Shown: positions 1 to 19,803, numbered from the stretch's first letter. The stretch is 64,000 nt of DNA from Chlorophyllum brunneum (GCA_963576785.1 OY756147.1:806001-870000), one strand, 5' to 3'. Translations and numbers: made by a program. The notes: generated by a model not told the origin, from the letters alone.

Positions 1-981
1 CACCAGGAACGACAAAGGGAAGTAAAGCTAAGAGCTTTTTGGATAACATCTCGTCCCAAGCTTAGTTGCGGGGAGACCAAGGATGCCATTTTATTTGCCC
101 ACTGATAAAGAGTTTGCGTCCTAGCCGCACCAGACATCCCAGTGGCAAGCGAGAAACCTCCGATTGCGCGGTATGTAATCCAAAAATAATTTTCCTTTCA
201 CATGTTGAGGGCGCTATTTTTGTTACAGTCTGGTGGACCGTGATGTGGAATAAAAATAATTCGAGATGACCATCCGGTGCAAATGTGCGGATACAAGTCG
301 GAAGCAGAATGATGACAACCAGGTTTTGGCGAAGGTTGTACTGGTCGGAGAAATAGCCTTGTATGATCATTGTTGTATTGATCCCTCTTGGGATTCGTAA
401 GAGACTGAGTGTGAGCACTGATGATCTCAGTCCGCCTTCTTGGATGCGACGAATTTCTCGCAAGCTCCGATGAGAAGCCGTTGTGTTTCAGAATGAGATT
501 GTTTAGAAGGTCATTGCTAGCAGCTTCGCAAAACACGAAGATTAGACTGCTGGCGCATTCAAACAGGACAGGGGATATAGGGAAGGTCTGCAAGAAAAAT
601 GAAACACGGGAAATTGCCAGGGGGAAACAGCCAATGTCATGGTGAGGGGAAGGGGACGTGAAAAGCAAAGGAGTCGTTGTGTGACCAGAGTCATGCTTGG
701 GCACAATCAACCTGAATATCACTGTCAGCAAACTGAGCCAAGGTGAACCCAATAGTATTATGATTAGAATGCGGCGATTTGGCAAGGCCTGGGATCATTT
801 TGGTCCTTGGAATACTCATGTTACCGAAGTGCGAATTGTTTCTCAAGGTGGCGCCACCATCTGAACGCATCGCAAACTCCGGTTATAAGTGGGAGGAGAT
901 TGAAAGGTGTTTCGTATTGGGCGGAAAGGAACTACTTTTTTCTCTCTCAACATTCTTCTACAGTTCGCTTCCAGTCCTCCA
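1..981. other. Region without a supported gene, downstream of the first cellobiose dehydrogenase
   Basis: This stretch follows the stop codon of the minus-strand cellobiose dehydrogenase and runs to the window edge. The longest open frame, on the minus strand at about 198-785, has no ATG at its 5' end and begins with hydrophobic residues followed by low-complexity sequence. I recognise no domain in it. It could be an exon of a gene that continues past the window start, but I cannot support that. Confidence 0.4.
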
Positions 982-4020
<3,039 letters not shown>

Positions 4021-5220
4021 GACGAAAGCGGGAAACGTGAATGTGTATCCCCCCCATTCTTCCTTCTCAAATATATATCCCTCACAATGGGCATTCCGGA
4101 CCCATTAAAGATTCGATGTGGGGCATCAGTTGCCTAGGTGCATACGATTGCTAGCGATCTTTTCTTGTCATTTACCCTCGAATTTTCGGTTCGTGACTGG
4201 TGTTAAATGGTGGCTTTGGAGTAAAGAACCAACGTCTAGGATACATAAGCGGGTAAATGAGATAAATGATTGCAACGTCGGAGAAATAGAGGGAACCTTG
4301 CCGACTGCCAACTAAGCATTTGCCCAAACTCACACTTTAGAATTGTGGAGGAAAAGGCTGGATAACACTTTGGAAACTGTGGCAGATGTTGAGCGAAATT
4401 GGATAGTGGGGCGGGAACCCGATATTTGACCGAGTGAAACAGAGGGACTGGTTATCCATGTGCACAAGTTTCGCGATTCCAATACTGTAGAAAGTACCCG
4501 GGCTGCCCGCTGGTGCTCGTGGAAACAAATAGGTGACCAAAGACTGCGTGGGCAGACGAGCTACGCGGTTTCATTGCGGTTAAACATCGCTGGTCAAGAG
4601 AGGCGCCGTCAAACAAGTGCTCCGATGAAAATAGACCAACGCGACACCGAAGAATCAATATTTGGCACGTGTCATGGCCATAATAGGTCATGCGTACTGG
4701 TCACACCGAGGGATGTACCTAAAATAGCCGCGAGGTAAGTTATTTTTGTCTTTCGTTGTTCGAGCGCGTAGTGCAACACATTCCCGGCACCTGTCACGGC
4801 ATCGGAATTGACAATGCACATGTTATGTGTGATTATTATCCTGATGATGCGGCCCGTCAGAGACCATTGCCTAAGGGTTGGGGGGAGGACGTGTGTTCGG
4901 CAAAGAAGTTACTTAGCCGAAGAAACGCGGGGGAACCTGGGGAAATACCCCAACTTCTGCCCCATCAGGGATGCTTAAAATCAGTTTCTGACTTCGTGAA
5001 GAATCAAGATATGATATCTAATTGAGCATCGTCGCATGGGGGAGCTTACACCACTAGTTTGAGTAGGCAACTCAAGTACTCAAGACCCGCAGGAGTCAGA
5101 TACCAAGAAATGTGGAATGTGGGGAGATACTTTTCAAATTAAGTTAAAGTATGCGCTTTATGCCAATTCTTTTGAAGTATGTATCGGACGAGGCAGAATT
5201 ACTTAGCATGTAGGGTAAGC
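4021..5220. other. Intergenic region between the two cellobiose dehydrogenases
   Basis: About 1.2 kb separates the stop of copy 2 from the start of copy 1. It must hold the terminator of copy 2 and the promoter of copy 1. Apart from the TATA-like site at 4071-4077 I see no gene, repeat or RNA in it. Confidence 0.6.
4071..4077 (-). promoter_or_regulatory. TATA box of cellobiose dehydrogenase copy 1
   Basis: On the minus strand the sequence reads TATATAT about 51-57 bp upstream of the chosen ATG (4020). The spacing suits a fungal TATA promoter with a short leader, as expected for an inducible secreted enzyme. Confidence 0.5.
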
Positions 5221-8276
<3,056 letters not shown>

Positions 8277-9060
8277 TGCGCAGAGAAGGATGAGGTTTCG
8301 AAACGAGGTTCAAGTGGCCATTCTTAAAGGTTTCTGAGCAATTGAATTAACCCTTGCCAGGAGATACCAAGAGATTCTCCGATGACTTGTGCGTCAAGGT
8401 GACGATCGCAGGTGAAAGTGGGAAAAAATAGGACTGGAGCAATTGAAAGTGGTGAAAGACTGCGCGGATAGAGCTCGGAAACTTTTCATGTGACTAGACA
8501 GAAAGCTAATCGTCGGATAATTCAGTGAGAGGGATGTAGTGTGGGGTGATAGACTGGTGTTAACAGGAAGATGGAGAAGATTCTTTTGACGTGGCTAGTG
8601 AACGAGTTTTCCGAATAAGAGCCGGTGTTTTTATCCGTGAATTGTCGCCATTCGAGACAGCATCGACGGCAGACAGGGTGACCGGCCAGGGAGCGAGTGG
8701 CCAGTCAGATGATGGAATATTATTCCGCACAGTCTGATTGGCGAGAGAGTCAGTATTTAAGCCATGAAGAGGGAGAAAGAGTTGGAATTGTTACCAGGGA
8801 AATGGTGTGCCTGAGTTGTTTGTTGTGTTGAGCGCGTGAATGATGTTGTAATTTCCAACCTTGCCCTCTTCATCGTTGCCACCGACGACGGCGACTCTCT
8901 GAGTGTAGGCACTTCTTCACTGTCTGTGTCTGCTCGCTCCAAACGACTCTCCTTTGCTTTCTTTTCTTTACTTTGGCGCCCTAATCCGATATCCCGCAAA
9001 GCCCTCGCCCTACGCGCTGTAATATACTCCTCTTTGCCTTCAGCTGCCATCACACACATC
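8277..9060. other. Divergent intergenic region, cellobiose dehydrogenase and Spg1 promoters
   Basis: About 780 bp lies between the start of cellobiose dehydrogenase copy 2 (minus) and the GTPase start (plus). It must contain both promoters. I see no clear TATA box at the expected distance on either side and no open frame of interest. Confidence 0.5.
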
Positions 9061-9954
9061 ATGTCTGCCAATGCTTCTCCTTCGGCCGCTTTAGGCTCTC
9101 AGAACCCAGAAAATGGTGACGAGAGGAACAGGTGCGCGCGCCCAACCCCATTACACGTGTCTTCGCCCCCTGCTGACCTCCACCCCTCCCAGCGTCGTCA
9201 TCAAAGTCGGCATGGTCGGAGACTCGCAAATCGGAAAGACGAGCTTAATGGTCAAATATGTCGAGGGCAGTTTCGATGAGGATTATATACAGACGCTGGG
9301 TGCGTGTCTTGTGCCCGAACACCCTCACAACACAGAAACTCACCGCCTCGCGTTGCTACTCCTTTCGATAGGCGTCAATTTCATGGAAAAGACAATCTCC
9401 GTACGACGAACGACGATCACGTTTTCAATATGGGATTTGGGCGGTCAGAGAGAGTTTGTGAACATGCTGCCGCTCGTATGCAACGATGCAGTAGCGATCC
9501 TTTTCATGTTCGATCTCTCGCGAAAGTCAACTCTCAATTCGGTGAAGGAGTGGTATCGACAAGCTCGAGGATTCAACAAGGTGAGGCGCCCGCCGTTCCT
9601 CATGGTATCTCAAAACTCGAATTACTCTCTTTTCAGACCGCAATACCTTTCTTGATTGGAACCAAGTTTGACCAGTTTGCGACATTCCCTCGAGATGAGC
9701 AAGAGGAAATCACCAAACAGGTTCGTTATCTCTCCTGAGATCTTTTTGCGCTCAATTTTACGAGCAACTTTCCCACACAGGCTAAACGCTTCGCGAAAGC
9801 CATGCACGCGTCACTTATCTTCTGTTCAACCTCGGCCTCCATCAACGTCCAGAAAATATTCAAAATCGTGCTCGCAAAGGCGTTTGACCTCAAGTGCGTG
9901 ATACCTGAGATCGAGGGCGTGGGGGAGCCTGTCTTGATTTACGTGGATGTGTAA
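9061..9954 (+). CDS. spg1: Spg1/Tem1-type septation GTPase
   Basis: Small Ras-like GTPase that starts the septation initiation (mitotic exit) network at the spindle pole body. Five exons are predicted: 9061-9131, 9193-9299, 9372-9580, 9637-9720 and 9781-9954. Visible motifs are the P-loop GDSQIGKTS, the switch II region WDLGGQRE (the Spg1/Tem1 signature rather than DTAGQ), the G4 motif TKFD and the typical ending [10 protein letters not shown] then GVGEPVLIY. There is no C-terminal CAAX box, which fits this family. The N-terminal extension of about 20 residues is Ser/Ala rich. Start ATG 9061 is the only in-frame ATG before the conserved core. Frame is kept across all four introns, so it looks complete. 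Confidence 0.93.
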
Positions 9955-12900
9955 ATTGGATGGACTCGACTCTCGTGTTGTGTGGATTCGGACTTTATGC
10001 GTTTGTTTGGAGTGAGGTAGAGGTTATATGTCATCAAATTATTCGCCTGTTCAGAAGGTCCCGTGGCGGTCAAGATGGGGGACGGTGAAGGTGCGTCCCT
10101 CGGTAACATATCCCTATGTGCGTAATTGGGTGGCTCAATGAACACTTCGTGATCTGCAGACTACAAGCATTGATCAGAGTTAGTAGCTATCAAGAGCTGT
10201 TCAGCCTGCAGTATCTTCAACGATCTAGCGAATAACGAAAAGTACCGGAGAGAAGCAGGTCAAGATTACCAAACGTAAGAGGGAGAATTAATGCACGGAC
10301 CTCCAAGATATCTACCACAACTTCCGATCTCCCCCCTTCCTTTTCGTCTTCTTTTCTTTTCTTGCCCTATTTCGACAGCTGTTCCAGAGTATCACGATCT
10401 CGAGCTAGTTTGCTCAGCACCTTTTCCTCTCCAGTTGTCCATTACATCGAAGTGCTCTTCTCGTCTTTCATTTAAATCTTTTTAATCCCATCCCTCCCTT
10501 CGCCTCCGACCATCCATGCAATCCATTATATACCCTCTACCTCCACACAACATTCCATTTTGTTCCACTCCATTTACTCAATGTCGCGTTTTGTTATCTC
10601 CTCTCCCTTTGTATCGTTGTTGTGTCGTTCTCGTTCGTCGACTGTGTTATCGTATCCTTTGTTGCATCACATTCACTACCCCCATACTCCCATCCACTCC
10701 CCCTCTCATAATCCTCCTCTTTCCCGTCCTTCCGTATTCCTCCCTAATATGGCTCCTAATGATCCAAACTACCTCCAAGAATTTCGTTCTTGTTCTCTTG
10801 ATGGATAGTCATTCTTATATTCCCTCTCCTCCTTTCCCATCCTCTTATTTCCGCACATCCCGTGGCTCATTATGATAGTCAAGCATTATGCAGAATCGGT
10901 ATAGGATTGTTCTTATTATCGTTAATGATCGAGTGAAACGAACATTCTGAAGTTTGTGACTAGTCAAACCGCCCGCTTCTCTCTTGATATGGACCATGGA
11001 CAACCTTCACGAGCTTCACCGATCTCCAACTATACCAGCAGCCGGATGGATCTCTCTTTGGATGAAAGCTACTCCAGTAGACAAAAGCCTCAACTCCAGC
11101 ATCCTTCCCTCTCGTCGAGTGGGGCGAACTTACTCTTTTTTACACATCCCTGTGTTCCGATCAGTTCAATACCAGTGATGGAAACGCAAGAGCTCGCGCA
11201 ACTGAATCCAACTTTCTAAACGCTCATGTTCATTTACTATGACCATTCAAAGACTCCACCTATACTAGGAGGAATGTGGCGTCTGCGTTGCCGTTCCCCG
11301 ATCCAGCCACGTTCACCCCGATTTTCGTCGCTATCCCCTAACAGAAAAGGGAATGAACGGATGTAACGAGGAAGATACTGGTACCGGTACCGCGGCGTAT
11401 CCTAGCAGTGGAGTATCCTCCGTATTTCACTGAGGTGAAGTCAAATCGAATTTTTATCTCATCAACCCTTACTCGATATCAATGGAAGGGAGTTGGAGTG
11501 GGAAATACGACTGCGGATCCGGACTACGGGATATATGATTAATGATTTATGAACCTGCTTTGCGCGAGGATACACCGGACAGTTGCGCAGGCATTCGAGA
11601 AATATCGAACAGAAGTCGTGGAATTTGGAAATTTCTGGGATACGTTACGAAGGAGTCAAAGGATCAAGACCTTTTCAGCCTCTTGATCCTCGTGCGTCGC
11701 TATTGGGGGGCCTTGTGAAGTAGAATGTCGAAGAGATTACGGGTTAGCTTGCTTAAAATACCCTTCTGACGCCGGTGTCAGCCTCTGGGGAGGGATTCAT
11801 ACTCCTTGCTAAAGAACTCCGCTTGGTTGGTTCGGACCGTCGTATACCTACCCTCGCAGCCGTTACCAACGCCCTGCTCAAATTCTACATGACCCCTGGT
11901 ACACCTCATGTGCGGTATTCCGCTGGCTAACTTGGCATCGTGGATCCTGCCAATCTAGAGGCTGTCTATCCAATGGTTCAGTCCCGTTCGGTTCCGCCAC
12001 TTGGCACATTCTACGAAGAACGTGCCAACTATCACCGGCACCCTCGGTATAAAGCCTTTCCATAACTCGACTATTATACTTGAAGACGACGCGTTCCAAG
12101 TGTCCCGGTAAAAAGGGCCCACGGCAAAGAACACCTTTATCCTGGTTGATCTCTCGGGTCTCACCTTCGTCCTTATCACCTTCAGCGAAAGAGTGTTTTG
12201 TCGCTGCTCTGGTGTCACCATACCCCGGCTTTTCCGAGCTCTCAGATGGTCCTCCGGTCTCTATGTATCGGGACCAGAGCCGATCATCCGTGATTCCAGC
12301 AACATCAAGTGAAAGTCCGTCATGGGGGGCAAGCCCTTGGGACTCTCATATGGCGAAAAAAAGTGATTTTGTGTTTCTTCCCTCGCTGGGTTTCTTTCCT
12401 GTCCTCTGCGAAAAATTGCCTCCTGGTTGTTCAGTCCTGTGGCGTCCGAGGCACAAAAGGATCTTCCTTTGTTGATTCGATTTTTTTTCGCGATCCTCTG
12501 TCAGTTTTGGTTGTTTGATTATCGCGTACCACTTACCAGCGAACCATTCGCTGTGCCCCTCAGTGACGCGTGACGTCATACACGAGCAGCAGGATCTAAT
12601 TATACGGCTGCTTGGTGGCCTTGGGAGTCTGTGGGAGAAAAGAACAAGTGGTACTATACGAATATCAATCGTCAAACCATCAGCCACATGGTAAATACCC
12701 ATGCTGTACCATGACTACATGGTTCTCTGGATTTGAATCAACTTTCGGACCACCTATAATTAAGATACCATGTCTGTAATCAAAAGGAAACCATCAGTTG
12801 GAGTCAGCATTCGAACAGAAGCATACTAGCATATCATAGTCGAGCACCGCGGGAGCGCGAGCGCGTGTACTGACACTTCAAAGCTTCACGCCTTGTCATA

Positions 12901-13826
12901 CATCAATAATCTTGAAGCACCAGGGCTGAAGAAATATGTCGAACAGCAGCATGGAGCAGCACCACTGATCCTAGTAGCAGGTTGTTGTGTTTTGCGATAG
13001 CTTGATCTCACACGAAAGCAGGCCAGAATGAAGTGTTTACGGTTTAGCGATGTTGGGCTGTACCTCCACGTGATCACCCAGTGTGATTGAGGGCCGCATG
13101 TAACATTGAGCAACCTCGCTTCTTCTTCGCGTGGGTTGACTTTGTGCTGTACGTCAGGATATGATCAATGCAGCGAACTCTGCAGACATTCTGTTGCGCC
13201 ATATGTTCTTTCTTCTCCATCCTCCGCTTCACCTCGCGCCGCTTGTCTTGGTATCTTGCGGGTCCCATGCTGTTTGGGTCACCTGGACTACGGGAATTCT
13301 GGTCCCAGATACGCTTTTATTGGATGGCTTGGCTCCTATCACGTGGTCTTCCTCTATCGTGAAGCTTTGAAGGTCTGGAAAGATGGCTATTCCTCCTGAA
13401 TGACTCATTATTGGCCTCTGGGTTATCCGATTGCCGTTACAACTTGTCAGCTTCAAACCTAGTCGTCTTTGCTAAAGGAGTGGTTCTTGACTGAGACCGC
13501 TTCTTCCTGATTACGGGAGGCGTTCGGTGCCATGTTCAACCCACCAACCGGAGATTTCGTTCTTTCTCGTTTTGATCAACACGTCCTATGATTGTTAGCC
13601 GTATCCCGTCGGACATCCTCGCATTTTGTCATCCATGTGCAATCCATCTCAGCTTTACAACTCTTGTGATGGGATACGCGTGCCTCACCACTTCTCAGGT
13701 CCCTCTTTTTCTCGGATTGCACATTAAGGAGACTACATAAGGGCGTTCTTTGTTCGATGGTCAGACTAAGCTGCGAACCTTCCACCGCCTGCTTCCTCCG
13801 CCTTCGCTAGTGCGCTCTGCAATCTC
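9955..13826. other. 3.9-kb stretch without a supported gene
   Basis: This is the longest apparently gene-free stretch between genes in the window. It contains a strongly pyrimidine-rich plus strand at about 10310-10870, as in promoters or leaders of highly expressed fungal genes, and small open frames (for example 10956-11219 and 12346-12702 on the minus strand) with no recognisable domain. A short plus-strand ATG frame near 10750 (MAPNDPNYLQEFRS) is too brief to call. CpG is present normally, unlike the window end. The last few hundred bases presumably hold the chitinase promoter. An untranslated RNA, a decayed gene or a lineage-specific gene is possible. Confidence 0.5.
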
Positions 13827-15855
13827 ATGGCTTTCCAGAGTCTTCTTCATGTTGTCACTCTTGTTTTGGCTGCCTTTAGTGCAGTCGAGGCTACTCAGGT
13901 TATGCATAGGCCCGCCAACTATAAGGACACCCCGCACAGGTATTCCATAGAAACCAACCCGAAGACCCATCACATTGAGAGGCGTGCGACCTCGAAGGCT
14001 TCCTTCGCTTACTTCACTAATTGGGGTATCTACGGAGCCAACTTCCGTATGTCCGCTTTCTCTTTCTCCGTATGTACTAATGTATTGATATGAGTTATAG
14101 AACCCACCGACATCGTCTCAGAGACACTCACCCGTGAGTCATATTTGTGCCCATGAGAGTAATTCCTGACTTATCTTACTTTCTTTAGACATTCTATATT
14201 CTTTCGCCGATACCGATGCTTCGACAGGAAACATCAAGCTGACTGACTCATACGCCGATGAGCAGAAACACTTCCCAGGCGATTCATGGGATGAGCCGGG
14301 CACCAACGTTTACGGCTGCTTCAAGCAGCTCTACCTTATCAAGTTGAGGCAGCGTAACGTGAAGGTCCTCCTCTCAATCGGTGGATGGACCTACTCGCAG
14401 GCTGGTCACTTCAACTTCCTCACCTCCGCGTCTGCGCGGACGAACTTCGTGAATGATGCTGTGAGGTTTGTTGAGGATTATGGCCTCGATGGAATGTGAG
14501 ACTTCTTTTTCTTTCTTCCGCTGGTGTCCACCCAGGTTAATGGCTTGTGCAGCGATTTGGACTTTGAGTACCCTGCCAACAGTGCTCAAGGCCAGGGTAT
14601 GGCTGACCTCGTCACCTCCCTTCGCACCGCCTTCGACAACCTTGCTTCTAGCAAAGGCGATTCCACCCCCTACCTCATCACCGCCGCCGTTGCCGCAGGT
14701 TCTGCCAACTACGCAAATTACGTTGTCCCTCAGATGAACAGCGCCATAAACTACTGGAATCTGATGGTGCGCTCCGTTCGACTCCAATTCATCTATCTAA
14801 CTTTTTATTGAATCCGACAGGCGTACGATTATGCTGGTTCTTGGTTGACTTACGTCGATAACCAAGCCAACTTATACGGTGGTGAGAGGACTGGTGTTAG
14901 TACCGACGCGGCAGTGAAGCACTACCTGAGCTCTGGTGCCACCGCTAGCAAAATCAATCTTGGCATGCCCTTGTACGGCCGTGCATTTGAGAATACCGAT
15001 GGTCTCGGTCAATCCTACAGCGGTGTATGTTCCCATTCTTTCATTGCATGACTCGCCGATAATCTAATTACCAATTTAGATCGGTCCAGGTACAATCGAA
15101 GCTGGCATCTACTCTTATGAGGATCTCCCTCGTATGTCTATCAAACTTCCCGTTAGCAAAAACTAACGTCTGCACCCATAGTGGCTGGCGCTCAGGTCTT
15201 TGAAAACACAACTGACGTAACTTCCTACTCGTACGACTCCTCCAAGAGGGAATTTGTCTCCTACGACACGCCCAACATCGTTAAACTCAAGGTTCAGTAC
15301 ATCAACTCCAAGGGTTTGGGTGGTAGCATGTTCTGGGAGCTGTCAACGGACAAGGTTGGTTCGGAGAGTCTTGTGGGCGTTTCTGCCGGTGCTCTTGGTT
15401 CCTTGGATCAGACCAAGAATCACATAAGGTGTGTTCTTCAATGTATATCCGCACCAGACATACTAATAAATGGACTCCAGCTACCCGGATAGCAAATGGG
15501 ATAACATCCGAAACAACATGAGTGGCGGGACTACCACTCCTCCTGGCTCTACCACCACCACCGCAGGTCAGCCCACTGGTACTCCCGGAAGTGGTCAATG
15601 CTCAGGCGTAGCTGCATGGAGTGCCTCGACTACTTATGTCGGCGGTAACCAGGCTAGTTATAGTGAGTGTTAGGACTTGTATCATCTGAACCGAGCTGAC
15701 AGGGCTTTTGGTAGATGGCCACCTGTGGACTGCTCAGTGGTGGACATTGGGTGATGTCCCTGGTAGTGCTGGTATGTTTTCCTAAATGCAGTGCTCCTAA
15801 CGTGTATCTGATCACAACCATAGTCGGTGTCTGGGTCGATGACGGTGCTTGCTAG
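13827..15855 (+). CDS. GH18 chitinase with C-terminal CBM5/12-like module
   Basis: Secreted endochitinase for wall remodelling or autolysis (family role). Ten exons are predicted: 13827-14046, 14101-14133, 14189-14495, 14553-14766, 14821-15024, 15080-15131, 15181-15428, 15481-15662, 15715-15771 and 15824-15855. A signal peptide (MAFQSLLHVVTLVLAAFSAV) is followed by a short propeptide, then the GH18 barrel with SIGGW on strand 3 and the catalytic motif DGIDLDFEYP, in which Glu is the acid/base. That motif is split by an intron and restored on splicing. MAYDYAGSW and GGSMFWEL complete the core. A Thr/Pro/Gly linker leads to a 45-residue module starting CSGVAAWSAS with paired aromatic residues (HLWTAQWW) and ending DDGAC. 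All catalytic residues are present and it should be active. Confidence 0.93.
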
Positions 15856-16054
15856 ACAAGCAAGCCGTCTTAAATATTTTTCTTCTTCTTTATCTCGTCA
15901 ATATACATACCCTTTACGTTCCTGTCTGTATTTTTCTTAGTTAACAAAGAGCAGTCATCCAGACTTCGTATAGGCTTTTGAGTGCCACTGTATGCGACGA
16001 GAGAAACGGTAACAGCGATCACCGATAGGACCCAAAATAAAGTCGGGGTTGATA

Positions 16055-19000
16055 TTATAGATAGAGTGACGAGCAGAAGATGACAGAATTTGGTCTCTCC
16101 AGCATTTCAGATGCCTTTTCGAACTTCTCTCGAAGTTCATTGTTCCCGATGACTTTGGCGGCTTGTGCCATCTGACGTAACAGTTCACCCAACCGTCGGA
16201 ATACTCGAATGACGCTTCCTTCGAATTGGTCTGTCGACTGCACGTAGTGGTTTGCGATTAACTGGTTGCCCCAGGTCGGAATATATTGGACAGCTTACCT
16301 TTAGGATGTCGGAGAACGAGGCACCACGACACCATTGAATGACAGCATCCATCAGTTCAACTTTGAACGAGGACACATATTCATTCTCATCGATCGATAG
16401 TTTCGACTCTTTGGACACTTTGGCAATCCGGCGCGCGAATTCTTGCATGACACGTAGCGGTGCAGCAAGTTCTTCTTTCAGTTTAGTTGTTTGCTCACTC
16501 TAGGGTACTCAGTTAGCTGATCATCCATTCCTCAAGGTCAAGTAGCCTAGATACCTTCTCTGCAAACACGAAGCAGCTGAGTAGTGCTGCACACTGTTCT
16601 GGTGCGAGCGGATTGAAGACACCGTTGAAAATTAGTTCGGTCAACAACAGCTCGTCGCCTGTACTAATCTCACACGCCACACGCCCTTTCATGTCCACGA
16701 TATCAGCCGAATTTGTGAAATTTAGCCGTCGGAGGACCCGTTTTCGGTATTTGAGCTCTTCTAGTTGGAGAACATCATGTGTTGCTTGGATACGTTTCTT
16801 CAGGTCCCGGATCTTTTCGTGGTGTGCACGTTTGTCGGAGTATAGTGTATAGAGGTGTGGTAGCTGCGGTGAGGTGTGCAAAGGGCTGGAAAACATTTTG
16901 TTTTCCATTATCGAAATTTTCTACACGAACGTGGTCAGTATCAACGTTTGTGTCAGATTGATCAACACACACACACCTTAACCAACTCTTTGAACTTTCC
17001 ATCTTTGATGCCCATGTTTTGTATTGGATCTAAGAGGGTAATCCCCTTAGGGAACCGACTCTGTACCTCAAGTACACTCTTCCACAAATGTTCTCTGGCG
17101 GAATCTTGTCTGAGGTCCTTAGGAACAAACAGTCGCAAAGAACTTATTGCGTCAATGGTCGATAGTAGGACCGGTACGATAATTGGTTGGCCTTTCTGTC
17201 CGGAAGGGCAGGGCTTAATACCTGCGGGCTGAGCTGCCACATTGGAGTGGTCTTGAGAAGCGGTGCTGCCTTTGGCGCAGTTAAGAAGGACATCTACAAC
17301 GTATTGCTCGTGCGGTGGTAGATCCTCTTGAGGAATTGGTCGGTTCTAGATGGGGTAATTCAGGGGTTAAATCAGAAAGCGAGTGACGAAATAGAAAAGA
17401 GTTTGAACCTTGGGAGGTAGGCGTTTTTGGAAGTTGATGACAATACCCCAGCCAAAATCTAGGTTTTGGTGTTTGATCTTGACGAGACGGCCAGGAAGAA
17501 GGAAAGGAAGGGAGTAAGTCGGGTGTGTGATCACCTCCCGGAAATCGGCGCTCATCTGATCGAGTTGTTGACGGTACTCGTAGTACTCAGCTACGCGCTC
17601 TTCATCGGGTATTATTGTTGAATTCTTTGCTTCTTCCTCCCGCTTCAGCTCTATACACAAACATTAGTATACGGTATAGGGCCAAGAAGAATGGTGAGGA
17701 CGCACCTTCCTCAAGTTTGGGTATCCCTGCGCTACTCTGGAATTGGAAGAAACACTTCCCAAGCATGTATTCCGGACTAATACCCTCCACTTTCATCAGA
17801 TTCAGGATCATGTTATATCCTAGATGGAATGCCGAGTCCAATCGATCAGCTTCGCCCTTCACCATAGACTTCGCTGCAGTTGGCTCAAGCTTCTCATCAC
17901 ACATCATAATCACAACTCCACGGTCATCCAACCCACGTCGTCCTGCACGTCCAGACATCTGGATATATTCTCCTGAAGACAGATTGCGGAATTCACGACC
18001 ATCAAATTTGCGGGTAGCAGTGAAGACAACTGTTTTGGCGGGCATGTTCAAGCCGATGGAAAATGTCTCGGTTGCGAAGAGTACTTTGATGAGTCCTTCT
18101 TGGAAGAGGATTTCGATGACTTCTTTGAGTATGGGGAGCAAGCCACCATGGTGCACGCCTATGCCACGGCGGAGGAGAGGGAGGAGGTTGGATATTTGCG
18201 GTAATTGGCGGTCGGCTTCGGCGAGGTTGGCGATGGCATTGTTGAAGATGTTGGTAACGAGGTCTTGTTCGTCGTTGGTGTTGAATTCAAATTTGGACAT
18301 GGTCATAGCAAGGCCTTCACATTCTCGTTTACTGAAGGCGAAGACGATGACGGGGTTGTAGTTTTTGAGCATGATCATTTTGATTATTTTCGAAATATCC
18401 GACGAGCCTAAGTCGCTCAAGTCAGCGATACTCTTGACAGATGCTTGTAATACCACACCTTTCTTGTCGGGTCCTCCCTTCTTTGACTTTCCCTTCCTTC
18501 CTTTGCCGGCCTTTGGGTCCGCGGGATCGTCACCTGCACTGTCTTGAAGTTTACCCATAGCCTTGCTAAAGTTATCTTCTCGGAATTCTCCTTTCTCATT
18601 CACGACCAGAAAGATACCTTCTCCTCCAGCCGGGAAGAGGTAGTGTTGTAGAGGGGTGGGACGAAAGTCTGTATAAACGACGTGACATGGTTGCTCGTGT
18701 GATTTAGATATCCATTCAGCGAACTGCATGGCGTTGGGTATCGTTGCAGAAAGGAAGACGTAGCGGACGGTATGTGGGAGGAGAATAATGGTCTCTTCCC
18801 AAACTACACCACGTTCTTTGTCGCGCATGTAGTGGATTTCGTCGAAAATAACCCAGGCAACCTCTCGCATAATCTCCGAACCACGGTATAGCATCGAGCG
18901 TAGAATCTATAACCTAGCATAAGCGAGGGAGTTGTTTTGGAATACAACGCACGTACTTCTGTAGTCATAACTAAACACGTCGCTGAAGGATTAATTGTCA

Positions 19001-19803
19001 CATCTCCAGTCATAAGCCCAACATCCCCGAAATCCGCGAGCAGATCACGATACTTTTGGTTACTCAGCGCCTAGAGAAAAGCCAAGTAAACATTCGAGTC
19101 TATAAATTCTCAAACAGAATAAGAACCTTGATAGGACTCGTATAAATGACTCTCTGTTTTCTATTAAGACATTGAGCAATGGCGTATTCGGCTACGACTG
19201 TTTTTCCTGCACTAGTATGGGCGGAAACCAAAACACTCTCGTTCCGTTGAACCGCGTACACCGACACCTTCTGGAAAGGATCCAACTCGAACTTATATTC
19301 GCGGTCGGGCTTTGCAGGAGGTACGTGTTGTGATATTGGAGTATAATCGTATCCTGGAGGTACTGCGACTTGATGGCGGACCTAGAACATGGCAAAGGAC
19401 GGTGAGAAGAGACTACACGTAGAGAAAAACATCCTACCTGGTGCCGTAGTTCGAGACGTGATCCAGCCTCCGTTGTAATCCCAGTCAAACCAGCACTAGC
19501 GGCGACTTCTCGTTTGGCCTCTGTCTCGAAGTCGTCCAACACGATAGGATTCGGCGAACCCATCCGCGGTCTTTTTGAAGGTCCAATCGCATCCGGGTAT
19601 GGCTCAATCTCCATATTTGTGTCGCTATTATGGTCTTGGGGTACAGATGCTGGGCTGCCAGCTTTTCTTTTTAGCGTTGAAGGTGGAGTTGATGATCGAC
19701 CGTTTTCTAGGGGTGTATTCCAGTTTTCTGGTGCATCTTGAATAATATCATCGTTGTCATCGGCGGAAGCGTCGAGGAAGGAGAAAAGGTCGTTGCCACT
19801 CAT
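16055..19803 (-). CDS. mtr4: Mtr4-type exosome RNA helicase
   Basis: Nuclear Ski2-like DExH helicase that feeds RNA to the exosome, as part of TRAMP in yeasts. The acidic, low-complexity N-terminus starts at ATG 19801-19803 ([13 protein letters not shown]). Motif I is SAHTSAGKT, motif [11 protein letters not shown], motif III LSATIPN, and motif [17 protein letters not shown]. Next come the arch/KOW region ([17 protein letters not shown]), the helical DSHCT domain ([13 protein letters not shown]) and the family-typical ending SSLYL at 16055. A Lys/Gly-rich insert ([19 protein letters not shown]) lies between motifs III and IV, a spot that varies between species. Several short introns are present. 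Homologs in Neurospora (FRH) also serve the clock; nothing here tests that. The gene is convergent with the chitinase, 199 bp apart. Confidence 0.95.

Noticed and set aside
198..785. A 195-residue minus-strand open frame as a gene
   Set aside because: It has no ATG at its 5' end, no recognisable domain and no coding-like composition compared with the neighbours.
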